A stretch of DNA of 64,000 bases from Polytrichum commune. Lineage: Eukaryota; Streptophyta; Polytrichopsida; Polytrichales; Polytrichaceae. The notes under the pieces were generated by a model. That model ran no database searches and had not been told where the DNA came from. It worked only from the letters and a program-made list of their open reading frames with translations. Location: positions 49,863,554 to 49,927,553 of the forward strand of contig OX485803.1 in assembly GCA_950295325.1 (NCBI GenBank), in the 5' to 3' direction. Shown one piece after another: positions 37,535 through 50,500 of the stretch; the stretch's first letter is position 1, and each line of letters begins with the position of its first letter. The position numbers were made by a program, and so were the translations under genes.

Positions 37535-38510
37535 ATGCCTTCATTCAATTATGGTAAACAGCTGTTGGTCTCCCTCAGTCCCTGCAGCCCCCTTCGTCAC
37601 GTCCCAACATTCCCCCGTGATCTGCCTCCGATGGCCACGTTCCCAATGTTGCTCCCTTGCTGGCTCGACCTCCTGGCTGTGAGATTGCGGCCTTCGGGAG
37701 ATCTCAGAGTTCGGTGCCGAATGCAGTATTCCAGCTCACCTTCGGCCACAATCCAACGTCTGTACTCACCTGCGCATTCGCCCTTCCCGATCTTGGTCTC
37801 AGGCCCCCTCCCATACTGATTCAGCTTAGGGAATGCCCTCGCTCTTGAGCCTTTCACCGAGTTGAGCTCGGTGCCATGTAGTTGTTGTCGAACAGAGCAT
37901 TCCTCACCCATCCTTTCCCGAATATGGGCTTATGCTCTCAGTCGCTTGCGGCATGTATCAGTCCTGGCCCAGCCCAATTAAGGGTCGCGAATGCAGCACC
38001 CCATCCTACCTTGAGCTCAAATCTCTGAGCAGAGAGGCTCTCGCATTACTTTCTCTCCCGAATCCTCACTGACCCTTCTAGGATTTTTAGCTCACTCCCA
38101 ACAATTCCCCTCTACCATACTGTAATTACTTTGATGCAATGCGGCCGTGCCAACCGCCTGCTTCGGCAGCCTCCCCCTCATTCAGGTCGCCCCCATTTGG
38201 TGATGAATCTGACTACATTTGGCGGCTGTTTTCTCACACGGCTGAGGCAATGCTTTTTGATTCACTCAGTTCCCTCCCTCACCCTCGGTCAATGCGACAG
38301 CAGCCGATGCTGCCATCCCTTCGTCGGCTGATAGATTCACCCTCGCAGCTGGGACCCCCCGTCCCCCTTCGCCTGCCGCAACCCCTTAGCCCTGTGATCT
38401 TTGCTCTAGAGTGCCGAGGTCGGGATCGACCTTCTGTGACCTCCCTTGCTGTCGGGAATTCAGCACATTATCTCCCTTCGAATCTGACCCCCTCCCCTTA
38501 AACTACGGCT
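37535..38510. other. GC-rich, C-skewed block of unknown origin
   Basis: About 1 kb that is markedly more C-rich than its AT-rich flanks. Plus-strand open frames through it are proline/serine/leucine-rich and match no family that I know. Nearby and after it (to about 38.9 kb) the plus strand remains C-rich with runs of C. It could be a captured gene fragment, old satellite or compositional island; no terminal repeats were found. Confidence 0.4.
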
Positions 38511-40673
38511 TTGGAAGCCTTAAACAAACAATAACCCCCCCCCCCTGGTCCAAGCCTTGATAATGGAAACAAAAGCAACATAAACCCCGCCACCTTTTTA
38601 ATCAAAGCCTTCCCTAGCCTTAACAACACACACTCTAATTATTAAATACCTAATCACCAAATTACGCACACTCAGTCCCGTAAGCTTACATGGACATTTA
38701 AATACAAACCTCACTCTTTTTATGTTTTAACCCATTCGTTGTCAACACCCAACCTAGACTTTGAGCATTCCCGAAACTAAAAACTCATGTGGGCACCAAT
38801 TTGGGCTCACACCCATACAACCATGCAACCATATGGCCCTCCCCGTATCATACATGCCATGTCCATGCCCATACCCATGTTCATAAGACCCCACGACCCA
38901 CCCCATCCCCAAAAGAAAGCTTTAACCCCTAACATATCGATAGACCCCAATTGACCACAACTAAGAATTGCTAGAACATGAGTAGGTTCATGTGAGCCTA
39001 CTCATGAAACATGGGTTGTATATCCGTGGTCGTAGAGTGTTCTATGACCGTGGCAAACATTTTAGGGACATCTAAGAGGGGTGTCTATGGCGGAATACTC
39101 TTTTGAACACTTTCTTAATCATGATTTCTAGCATCATGCAAGGTTTTAGCTTGTGGGTGCAAGGTGGTAAATCATAGCAATCACATGATAATGGAAATCA
39201 CGTAAGACATCAAGTAATTTTTGATTCCATTGAGGTCCTGAAACTTGGCCGAAATGGCATAATTTTTCCATAACTAATTGCTTTTATGCCCAATGAGGCC
39301 ACATTTATTTATATGCAACAATGGGTAATTTGCTAGAATATGGCAAAAAAAAAGGTGTTGGTGGTGACATACCCTTTTGTAGTAATTATGCTAAGCACCT
39401 ACAATGCAATTTTGCCAATCGTTGAGTACAAAAAACTTCCTTGTTGGGAAGGATTTTGAGCTCAAGGGGCATTCTTAAGAACAATCAATGTACATTGGTT
39501 TGTGAGTGCTTGAGATAATGCCTTTCAAAGGGTGGGTTACTAGAACAACACCCTTTCCTTAGTTATTTTTTGCAAAATTGGTTACCTTGAGTTGTGGAAG
39601 CAATTCCATCCAGGCGCTATAAATATTCTGGCACTTTCATGAAGTTCTTGTCGCCAAGAAAGCTAACCCTGGTCAACTACTCCCCTAGATTGTCTTGTGT
39701 GTGTGTGTGGGGGGGGGGGGGTCTTAGTGTTGAGAATTTATGTTTTTGTTGTCTATGCATGATGGGCTAGCTTGCCGCTCGTAGTGGGTATGTCACCACC
39801 AGATGATAGTCATAACGACAATGCTCCAATACATGTTGTTGATGATATGAGATGGATATTGATTATCTGGATAATATCCCTACTTCTTATAGTGATGACG
39901 ATGATCAAATATTGTTATTGATGCTTCTCTTAATCCAAACCATGAGTTCCATGTTGTTGCAGTGATCTTAGAGTATAGTTGTGATTGTCTTTCAATTTTC
40001 GTCTCCACCTTTGATGGGTCTGTGCCTCCCACCAAATCATGATAAAAACAAACCCAACGGATAAATAAGCCTAACACGTACACCACTTGTTTACCATGTT
40101 GTTGCAGTGCATATAAACACACTGCAAAGCAACCAATGCAAAAATAATAACCAACACAATGATTGCAAGCAAAATTCACAACTAAATAATAATCCACCTA
40201 ACACACACACCTCGCCCTCGTCAAACCCCCCCCCCCTCCCCCCCCCAAGCGGTGCCCAAAACGTAGCCAATGGTGTTTTTGGGAATTTGCTTCAAAAACA
40301 TACTACTTATTTCTCTCACATAAATTGTAATCATTAAGTTGGTTGTAGGGTCAAAGATCCTTGGCAACACATTCCGCAACTTGACCAAAAGTGTTGCGTA
40401 ATTTTGTTGTCTTAGTTTTGGGTACAATTTACCGACTCCTAGTGTCAAGTGGCACAAATGGTACACCCAAGTGGAGTGGCACTTTCTACAACTGCCAAGG
40501 ACCATGATGGCCATAATCCTATTTCATGACAAAGGTGACTCACACCTTATCCCAAAGACAAATTTAATAAGCTTAGAAAGACACGGGCGTCTTGGCAATG
40601 CCTCCTTACCGTTGTCTTTGATTCTTCATTTTACAATTTAGCGCCAAATCATTAGCTACATAACTTTATCAAG
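38511..40673. other. Intergenic DNA, no gene seen
   Basis: Contains a (GT)n/G-run at about 39698-39722 and a C-run at 40227-40250. Otherwise only short random frames. Confidence 0.5.
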
Positions 40674-40805
40674 CGATGTGTGTTCGTTCATGTGGGCTCC
40701 GAGATTATAATCATGGGATGCTCCCAACTAATGTAGTTTGAATTTACATTAGTTGGGGCATCATATGGTTATATTCTCGGCCCCACATGAACGAACGCAC
40801 GTTGC
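40674..40805. repeat. Near-palindromic fold-back element, ~62-bp arms
   Basis: The left arm (40674-40735) and right arm (40744-40805) are inverted copies with a loop of only about 8-10 nt. The shared core includes GTTCGTTCATGTGGG, CCCAACTAATGTA and several compensating positions. Arm identity is roughly 85 percent. RNA from it would form a long hairpin. Confidence 0.8.
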
Positions 40806-40852
40806 ATAATAATGCAATGTATTCTTATCAGAAGTACCTACACCAGAAGAAA

Positions 40853-41080
40853 ACTTGTTCATTGCATGCACGTGTTGCAACTTGTGCATTGCAAGTCATG
40901 GCAAGAAAATGCATAAGTTAATCACTTTGGTTGTCAACCAAGGTTTTTTGATCGTCCATTCTCCAAAAGTCATAATGAAAATCTCTAGTTGCCAACCAAA
41001 ATGATGTGTATTTGTGCTTTTCCTCGCCAAGACTTGTAATAGACCGTAAGTTGCAACAAATGATTGGAATAGAGAAGTCT
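40853..41080. mobile_element. Small fold-back element, copy 2
   Basis: Relative of 3194-3357. It starts GAAAACTTGTTCATTGCATG, contains CATGGCAAGAAAATGCATAA, and ends with an inverted counterpart around CCTCGCCAAGACTTGTAAT. Diverged; no target duplication was identified. Confidence 0.45.
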
Positions 41081-44000
41081 CTTCTAGTGCATGCCTCATT
41101 AAATTAGGTGTTTTATAAATAGATGCATAAAACAATTAGAGCGGTGCACATAAATTAAGAAAAAACACATTCCAAAAATGCCCAAGGCGCATCTCAACAA
41201 CAAGTATGCACAGCCCGACGCGTAGTTCGCACTCATGACGGTTGTCCGTGCTAATTAGAGCCTTCTCACTGTCAACATAATAAAACACACCACACACAAC
41301 ACCATATGAAACACACTCCAATTGTCCAATTCTGAACATTTTCCAATCATTTCTTGAAAAAAACGCCTATTTTAGGCACCCGGGGGCATGGCACGCATAA
41401 ATTAAGCTAATGTATTTAATTTATGCAAATGCCTAATTATACGAGGCATGTTCTAGTGTCAAACCCATCAAAATCATAGAAAATAAAAGATGCCAAAAAG
41501 CATCAACTTGAACTTTAGACCATTCCTTGAGTTGCTCCGACCTCATGTCAAGATAGGACTACTATGAAATTTGCAAGTAGGAATAAGAAGCCAATGGCCA
41601 TTCATCGTGTAGCAAATATACCCTATGAAATAATGACGGTTTTGAGCATGTTGTACAGAATAAGCGGTGATAAGTGCAGGAGTCCATGTGTATATATGCC
41701 ATGGACATGATGAGCATATGCCACCCATGCTCTCCATTGTATTGCAAGCTACCCGGTACTTTAGGTTGAGTGACGAGAAGAGTACCTTACAAGGTTGAGG
41801 TGCAACTTAGTCCGGGGCTAATTAGGAATCCCCTAATAATACATGTCTTAATGAGCTTACATGTTGTATAGAACACTCCTTCCTAACCCTTGGAGGTATG
41901 CTTCTTTTGTAGGATGTAACTATGCCCGTCGATCAAACCATGGTTTCGTAATTTTGTTCCCTATAAATAATGAGTTATATTTCTCCAAAGAGGCAATTAG
42001 GTCAAACCCCCTACATGTATCGTAGAGTCTCCTTGGTTTCAACATCCAATAAACATGTTTTGCATACGAATGCACGCAGTGCAATTAAGCTTAACTCAAT
42101 GACACCCACGTGACCTATCTTGCCAATCACCGTATTTGGCCTATCACTGCATCCTTTTCGGGCCATCACTTTTATAATTATTCATTTTGGTCCACACCGT
42201 AATCATTTTACTTCTAGTACAGTGCACCAAGAGTGGTCATTCATCATTTTCCGTTTTGTCTACCTCAACAACATGCCTTGAGGGAAAACTTACACAGTTC
42301 ATTTCACATAAACTTGTACATCTGGCATGTGTTGTGTGGACTAGATATTGTACGCGAGGAGCCTTGCTACAGGGGGTAGCAAGGCGATATGTATATAATA
42401 TCAGATATAGCGAGTACCATATTGCGAAAACAACATGCTACGGTCTAAAATCGATATGCTCATGTCCAATAAGGATATGACATGTCGGCAAGACTCAAGG
42501 GTGGTTCACCCTATAATTAAGGTAGATGTGTTGAATTTGGTTGTTCTCTTTGTTGGACATCTTTATTTGAGTGGTATGTAATTAGGTGTGGCTCTAGGAA
42601 TGGATATAAAAAAGGCATGTGTTTGAAAAAGATTGGACTACATGCTCAAAATATGTTAACCACGGTGTTATACCAAGTTATCAAAAAGGCTACAAATCTT
42701 GACAACATGTTGATATTTGATTTGAAAATCACACCCAAAATCCATGACATTGGTAGTCATCATTATTATTAACTTAAATGCATGTTTCAAGGCCAAATCT
42801 AAGCAACAAGATCTTGTTGAAATTCTTTGTCCTTCTAACATGCTATACACTAGGCCTTGTATATATATTGAATCTTATTGTTACGTTTATGAGTGGGTGC
42901 AACCGTGCAAGCATGCTAAAGTGGACCAAAAAGGTGCTTTGGTATACTAAAATCATATTTGTCGGGGTCAAATGCCTAAAAGTATAAGCAAAGTGTTATT
43001 TGAAGTGCTTACATGGTGACATCTATTGTTGTGTTAAATGTTCAAATATACAATACTAAGATGAGATCTTCATAAACTTATAATTAATATTAATGCTAAA
43101 AAACAAATGACTAGATCCGGTTTAAGATGAAATTTTCACTGCCTTAAATGTTTTGCAGTTGATTTTCTTTTTCTTTTTCTTTTTCCTTGAATTCATTATA
43201 AAGTTGAGGGCATCATCAAATGTTTTTGTAGAAATCCATCAAATCAATGTGTAAATAATATATTTAAAAAATTAGACTATTACTTGTTCAATATCACCTA
43301 CTTGCACTGCCTTCTAAAATATGTAGACTTTTCTTGAAATTATTTATGACAACATAAATTGCTTGGATATGTAAATCAATATGTTTTGTTGAATGTTAAT
43401 GTTATTTCCTTCACAAAAAAAAATCAAAGTTAGTATATATTATTGAATTGCTTCATTTAAACATATGTAGGGTTCGTAAGCTGTCCATTCTTTAATGCTT
43501 AATGATATGAAATTTTTTTCACTACCATTGTGACTTCAATGTAAAAATGATCACCTCATTGCTAGTGAAGATTGTTCACATCTTTAACTTTCTAGTTACT
43601 CACATACTTTATTGATTATTTCACTTTGAGAAGAAAATCCCAATCAATTGCTTGTTTACTAAGTGGAAGTGAACATATATGTTGGATTTTGGGCCTTGAA
43701 GTTGAGGTGCACTCAATACGGGTTTTGTGGGCAAGACGGTCTTCAAAAATGCACATGCAACTTTTTATTATATAAAAATGTACATTTTTAAGTCGAGCGG
43801 GGCATGCAATGTTTTTTGGTTGGCTTTAGAAACATTTTTTCTTGGGTTGCGGACCACATGCCCAAGGCCCCTAGACCCCCTACCTCAAAAAGCTTGATGG
43901 GGATGCTTTAGCGTCATGCACAATTAAGGCGAACGAGGATCTAAGTGTCCAATTGGTGATATCATGGTTAATTAAATATATGTGGGGAAAAAAATATGTT

Positions 44001-44521
44001 GTTCCAAAATATTGCCATTGTACATGGGAGGAATGAGGGTGAGTTTCCATGTACATTGATCGCCCACTAGATTCTAGAAAATAATGGGTTGGAGGTGTTC
44101 GCATGGAGTAAGCACAAGCCACCAACCAATCCACATTCTGGTGGCCTACTAGAATGTGAATGGCCGTAGACATGGTCCGCTAGAGTTCCATGCGCCCACT
44201 AAAACACTTTTTACACTATAAGTGTTGGTCACCGTAAGATTTGAAGACCAATGGTCTACAACTCCATTCTTGGTAACTTGGAGGAGGTGGTTAGTAGGTG
44301 GACCCGGATTTGAGAAGATGAGAGTAGCTAGTTGGCACATAGAACCCCTACCCAACCATATGCCAACTACATTTGGATAGATTTGTCCTTATACCCACTA
44401 GGATCTAGTGGGCGAGTGGCCTACATGGAAACTCACCCTGAATAGGTTTGGTAGGCAATTTGAAACTTGTTCCTTAAATTCTGGAAACTTACCAACTTTA
44501 TGCCATTGGAACAAATGCTTA
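41081..44521. other. Intergenic AT-rich DNA, no gene seen
   Basis: Only short random frames and low-complexity T-rich stretches (e.g. 43160-43185). No repeat structure could be delimited. Confidence 0.5.
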
Positions 44522-45230
44522 GGGCTACTTCACATTATGGCCATCCAAGTCGAGAGGCTGTGGGATTGAGTGGCTAGACTTTGTTGAGAGTCCAAAGAAA
44601 CAAGCTGAAAATAACCAATCAAATATAGTAAGTGGAGCCTTTGGGCGGGGATAGTGTGAAGCCTCCAAAAGGGGAGAGAGAGAGAGAGCATCCCACTTTA
44701 TTCCCTACCCAAAACAACCCTTCCAATCTAACGGCCAAGATATTGCCAATGATTGGGTTTGTAATGAAAAAGAACTGACAACCTCTCAACCGTAGTTTGG
44801 GTTTCCATTCCCATCTACCCAAACTTCCTTCGAGAGTTCGTCGCCTTCGTAAAAAAAGTAATCATCTTAAATTGCGATGGGCTTTGGACTTTGGCCTTAG
44901 TGTGAAGGGCCGAGAGCAGTGCCCATGAAGTTTTTGAGCATAGTCAATCAAGATCCTAGTGATTCTAAATCCAGCCGGTTACATGTTGATATCTTCCGGT
45001 TTGACTTTATTTATTTGGGATATAACTTTATAGATTCCTCTACAACGATCGGTAATTCTCCTGAAATCTCCAACTTCAACCAGTTATTTCTCAAACTCAA
45101 CCGGTGCATCTGTAACTAACTGCCAGTTCTCCTCGAGCCCTGGTCAAGAGGCCCGAACCCTTCGTTTCTTACAATATGATTGGTGGAAATCGACGACCTC
45201 TCGACCTTCGGCCATAGTGTGAAGCGCCCC
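44522..45230. mobile_element. PIF/Harbinger-type TIR element, 709 bp, TSD TTA
   Basis: The left end is GGGCTACTTCACATTATGGC. The right end read inverted is GGGGCGCTTCACACTATGGC. Both then reach a shared GTCGAGAGG. They are flanked by TTA (44519-44521 and 45231-45233). The termini are related to the GGGCCACTTCACAC family. The interior has no transposase but holds a family A repeat at about 44925-45130, so this is a composite. Confidence 0.75.
44925..45130 (-). repeat. Dispersed repeat family A, copy nested in TIR element
   Basis: On the minus strand it matches 56538-56740: 'agttagttacagatg', 'gagaaataactggttgaa', 'caacatgtaaccggctgga', 'gatcttgattgactatgc'. It lies inside the element at 44522-45230. 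Confidence 0.65.
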
Positions 45231-45660
45231 TTACTGTGACGTTCACAAACATGGAGCCTATGTGACCATCATGCTTCAAAGGTGCAAAAGTTAGTCACGG
45301 AGAATTGGACTCCAAATGCGGAAACAAATACTCATGAACCAGTAAACAAATGAAAGGAGTCACCAATCCAACCTTGTGAGAGCATGCATGTTAAGGTTGG
45401 GGGGGGGGGGGGTATAAAACGGCTGTGCAAATAAAGCAGAAGAAAGAAAGTTTGACCGTTACACCTCCTTTGGCCTTGACGCTTTTCTCCTTTAATTTGG
45501 CCGGCTTGTGAAGAAGCAGCTGCCCCAGCAGTACGGTGGTCAATTCCTGCCTTCTTCTTACTTGTGCATGCCCGGCCCCCTTCTCTCTGTTGCCCACTTC
45601 AAACAAGATATAAATAAATAAGGCCCCATCCAGCCCCACCCTTCCCCAACCGCCTACTCA

Positions 45661-46059
45661 TGCCCCGATCACACCAACTTTCCGTCAACTTCCGGATGTG
45701 AAATAGTTGGGGATGTGATGACGGCCGGATGCCAAGTTGTTCACACCAACATCCCGGTTTGGTCAACATTTTGGCGGCCGGTGGCCACCGTCATGACCGG
45801 TCAAATGAGTTGGCATAGACTTTTAAGGTGTAGCAACCGGAATAGAGTGACCGGCAGAGGCTAATATTGGAGGGGTTACTGTTTTCGGTGGTGGGACCCA
45901 CACGTCAGACGGACATCCAAACGTGGATGTCAGATTATAGATGATGGCCATCTCCGGCGCCGTCATACATCATGGACGGCGATGGCCCACCATGAAAATC
46001 ACTATTAGAGACTTATTCATCTATTGAAAATGAACTTTAAGTTTGGTGTGATCGGGGCA
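45661..46059. mobile_element. TIR element, ends TGCCCCGATCACACC, TSD TCA
   Basis: The left end TGCCCCGATCACACCAACTT is mirrored at the right by AAGTTTGGTGTGATCGGGGC followed by A, a ~20-bp near-perfect inverted pair. It is flanked by TCA (45658-45660 and 46060-46062). At 399 bp it is GC-rich with no coding potential. The 3-bp T-N-A duplication suggests a Harbinger relative, but the terminal sequence differs from the GGGCC families. Confidence 0.75.
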
Positions 46060-46976
46060 TCAGGCCCTTGCCACACCACCGGCAACTTCCATGAACCGGT
46101 GGCCATGATTGGCCGAGTAGCCTTGCCGCTTACCACACAAGCGGCATTATGAGGGGAGGCGTGATGATGTGTCCAAGAATTTAGGCCATCGGAACTACCA
46201 GGGGATTCCCACCGGAAACCCATGGAATCCGGTGGTGGCCACCCCCTGGCCCACCGAGACCATCCTCTCCCGCCCTCTCTCGCCGAATCTCCATGCCTAG
46301 TCGTCGTCAATGATGAGGAACTTCCTGCCGCTCGTGTGGTGGCTCCAACGAGATTGGGGTGAAGTGGCTATAGCGAGCCTACATGTTTTCTTAGCCTGCA
46401 CGACGAAATTGCCTGCCGGCCGTCTGGTAAGGGCCCCCCAATCATCCATCAGCCAGCTCCCCCCCCCCTGCTGCCACATCCCTGAAACATAGCTGCCACC
46501 TCGGTCGGCTTTTCTGCCACGTCAGCATGCCAGGTTGCCACATCACCGGGCTCACTGTGTACACTTTTCACTGTGTACTTTGTAAAGTGTGTCGATGGTC
46601 TGAAAGGGGCGAGGCCTGGAGAGCCTTACAACCTTGGTCTTGGTAGTTGAATGGCCACAGCCTGAGAACCTGAGTAGAGGCCTTACTTAATTTGGTAGTG
46701 GGTGGATGAACTTGGATGAGAAATTGGTGGAGGCAGTGAACAGAAAGCGGAGGATGCCCTACCCCCCCCCCCCCCAACGGGGCTAAATTGGGGGGTGGAT
46801 TCAACTGGAGCCCTTTGACCCAAGTGGATGACCTGCCATTTGCCGGAGTGCTATCATCCGCCCCACCACCCTCACTGCTCGCTGGCCTGTCATCCATCCA
46901 TCCATCCGTGGGTCATCCACCTTCGGGTGCGTGTTTTAGGCAGCGATGGTGCAACCAGGATAGTAGTATCAGCTAA

Positions 46977-47561
46977 GGGCCACTTCACACATGCGCCAAG
47001 AGCCGTGACCTTGTAACGGTGAGGACCCTTCACTCTCATCCAAAGGCCGTACCATGGGTGTTGGGAAAGCCGTTTCATGTAGTCACGGGCCCTCAAGCAT
47101 AGTGTGAAGTGAGAATGGACCACGTTGCGGGACCATTGCATATTCTATTGGTGGAAAAAAGAGGGGAGGATTTGATTTCATATAATATGTCTCAAACTCT
47201 ATTAATTTAAGAAAATTACTTGGTGGTGTTTGTCTGTCCTAGAATTTGTTATGGAATTTGTCTAGAAATTTGTCACGCTAGAGAAAATGTTAAAAAATAA
47301 AATGATGGTCTCATGGAATTTGCATCAGGCCCACCTCTTGGACGTCGGCCTCACGAAAATTCCAAGCGACCATGAAACCTTATCCATAGTCCGTCATGTA
47401 CGACTCCATGTAGACTTTTCATCCATGAAGTCTTCTTTAGGCCCTTGGGCCTTCACCTTCGTGTGTGAAGTGAACTTTGGATGGTCTCCACACCTTGGAC
47501 TGATGAGAGCTCTTGGATTGCAATGGTCACATGCCTTCAGTCTTGTGTGTGAAGTGGACCT
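46977..47561 (+). mobile_element. Internally deleted Harbinger element (MITE-like)
   Basis: The left end GGGCCACTTCACACATGCGC follows TAA. The right end GTGTGTGAAGTGGACC abuts TTAA at 47561. The first ~186 bp match 47565-47752 of the next element and the last ~245 bp match 50607-50851, so this is the neighbour's terminal sequence with the middle, including the transposase, removed. The two lie head-to-tail and share the TTAA junction. Confidence 0.8.
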
Positions 47562-47564
47562 TAA

Positions 47565-50500
47565 GGCCATTTCACACATGCGCCAAGGGCCGTGACCATG
47601 TAATGGTGAGGGCCCTTGACTCTCATCCAAAGGTCGTACCATGGGTGTCGGGATGGCCATTTTGTGTAGTCACGGGTCCTCCAACACAATGTGAAGTGAG
47701 GATGGACCATGTTGAGAAATTGTTGCATATTTTATTGGTGAAAAAAGAGGAGCAACCCTAGCTCACTTGTTACATTGGTGAGGAAGGAAGGAAGAGCATG
47801 ATGGATCATCTTCATAGAAAGGGGAGGAATTTCGTTGCATTGGCTTTATATTGGTGTTTGCACATGATTGTGCAACATGTGCTCGATATGCAAGCATTAG
47901 CACTCAATGAAGAATGGGAGAATGCCATGGTTCTTAGCATTTGCTTTGAAAATATGAACATGAGCGGTTGTAGTGTGTGGGCATTTCATAGAAATGTGAG
48001 TTCATTGATAGACTATTATTGGGTTCGTTTACAGTAAAAATATGCAAGCAAAGAAATTTGTTTATCTCACAATACATTCAAGTTTCTTTTTGAGAGGTTA
48101 GGTCCGTATTTGTAGAGGGAAAATTCATGTATGAGAGAGACAACTTCAATTGATAGTAGAGTTATAATGTCATTACAAGGGCTACAACCAAGAAATACCT
48201 TGTGTACCATAGGAGAGGTATATGGGGTGGCTGAAAGTACAATTTTAGAAATTATGAGAAATATTTGTAGATTGGTAAGAGTTCATTCGCAACACAACTT
48301 TGTGCAATTTCCAAGTGCATCTTGGTTTAGGGTTTTAGCACAAGAATATGAGGCCCTTCATGAGATTCCTCAAATCATCATAGCAATTGATGGATCTTAG
48401 CTTCCAATTCTTGCACATGTAATTAAAGGAGATGATCGATTGTCAAAAGTCATTTCACTCGGCTTTATTACAAGGTATTTTAACACAAAATGTGTATTTT
48501 AGGATTATGTATTCGGATGGGTACAAAGCATGTACAATTAATTGGATATTATTTCAACCAACAAAACCTGGAAGAGATTGCATAAAATGTTAATTATTAC
48601 CTTATTGGCGTATCAAAGATTGTACATATCTAGTGCGGCCATGCATTTACAACCCATTCAATGGCTTTTCAAAGGGTTTAAACAATTCCTAAAGGCAAAT
48701 AGAATTATATTCAAAGTTCTATTCACATGCATGTAGAACGTGTTTTTGGGATTCTAAAGTGAAGATAGAGAACTATTATAAGAATGATTGATGTAATCTT
48801 TGTGACATATGGTTGATATAGTTGCTACATGTATTATGTTATATAATATGTGTACAATTAGCAATGATAAGTTTGATAGGGAATGGATAGAAAAAGTATA
48901 AAGATAATTGCAAACAAGAATAAGAATGAGAACATGAAATGAGGGCTAAAATAACAACCATAGGTGATGTAAGAAATGTCATTAGCACAAAAATATTTTA
49001 AAGAGATGTTAGGAGGTTGACAAAAAAACTAATTTTTTCTTGAAAAATAATAAGAAAAAAATAAAGGTTTATTGTTGGAGCCTACAAAAATACAAGAAAC
49101 AATAGCCAAATCGTTGTGGCAAATGAAGCTCCAAAAAGAATCAAACCTAGAATTTTAGAATATGGACATTGAGTTTGACATGAGTGAATGACTACAAGTT
49201 ATGTATTAATGTTGTCATATGAGCATCTATATTCTTTAATAAAGTTATTGTAGCATAAAAATATGCTATAAAATAAAATAATTGTTGATTAACTATTCTA
49301 TAAATCCTTCCATCCTTGTCTTGATTCATTATTTTTATTATTTTTTTGATGATATTTGGATTTAGACTGCCTTTATGTGAATTTTGTTACATCTCTTAAC
49401 TACCTTGGTATCAATCTTCCTCTTAAGCACTTGCTAGCATTTGATTGACCACATTTATATGTTGTCCATTGTATCTATCCATATTTTCATAGTGATGACA
49501 TTCATGTCTAATATGACTAACATGAAATTTCATTTTTTTTCATTTTTCATTTTTTAACTCAATAAAAAATACCTTGTATATATATTCTTATAAGCCAACT
49601 AGGTCATTTTAAAATTGTACAAACTTGAAATCATATGAGCATAAAGCTTAATCCAAACATTCATTTATGTCCAAATATAACCCATTGTAATTTAAAGTAT
49701 GTTAATATTGGATCAAATACAATATGTCTCAAACTCTATCAACTTGAAAGATTCAAATATGTGGTCTAATACTCCTTAAAGACGTTGGTCCTAATCCTTG
49801 AGATTTACTTTTCAATTCTCACGCATGCCTCAAGTGTTAATTACACAATGGAGGATAAGAATGACCGAGAGCAAGAGACAAAGATAAACTAAGGCAAAGA
49901 TCCAATTTGGCCTTTTGCATTTTTGACATTCCCATTTTAAATAAATTATTACATACCTTGTTTTCTTGCTCATATTGCAAAACTCTTCTTTCATGTCACC
50001 ACAAATCATAATGAGGATTTCAATATCATAATGTCGCCATTTAATATGAAAAGTTTTAAACTTCTGAATCTCCCAATTCAATTATATCGTTCTTTGTTTT
50101 TTCTTCTTCTTAGGGGTTCCTTTCAATTTGAAATTGATGCCTTACATCTTCCTTTTTAACACGATCTTCTTATTTTGTAGCAATCCCTTCCACCTTTCCT
50201 CCCAAGGTTGCATCTCCACTACCTTCATTATTTGGTGGCATTTGTGATCCAATCACTTCTAATTTTACAGTATTATGCAATTGAAAATATTTCAAATTCT
50301 TACTTGGCAATGAGGATCCATGCAATCCAGATCATGGTTGAGTCCATGCCATCCAAGGAGAATTGTTTGGTTTTGGATGCACTGCCATTTTGCGAGAAAC
50401 TTGCCATTGAGGATAAACAATCGTAAAAAAAATCCACTACAAACATACATACTAGCAAACTCCAAAAATTTGGAGTTGAGGGCAATTGGGAGAGACAATC

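Noticed and set aside
37535-37819. Proline/leucine-rich frames in the GC island
   Set aside because: Overlapping frames on both strands with no recognisable domain; reported only as a compositional block.
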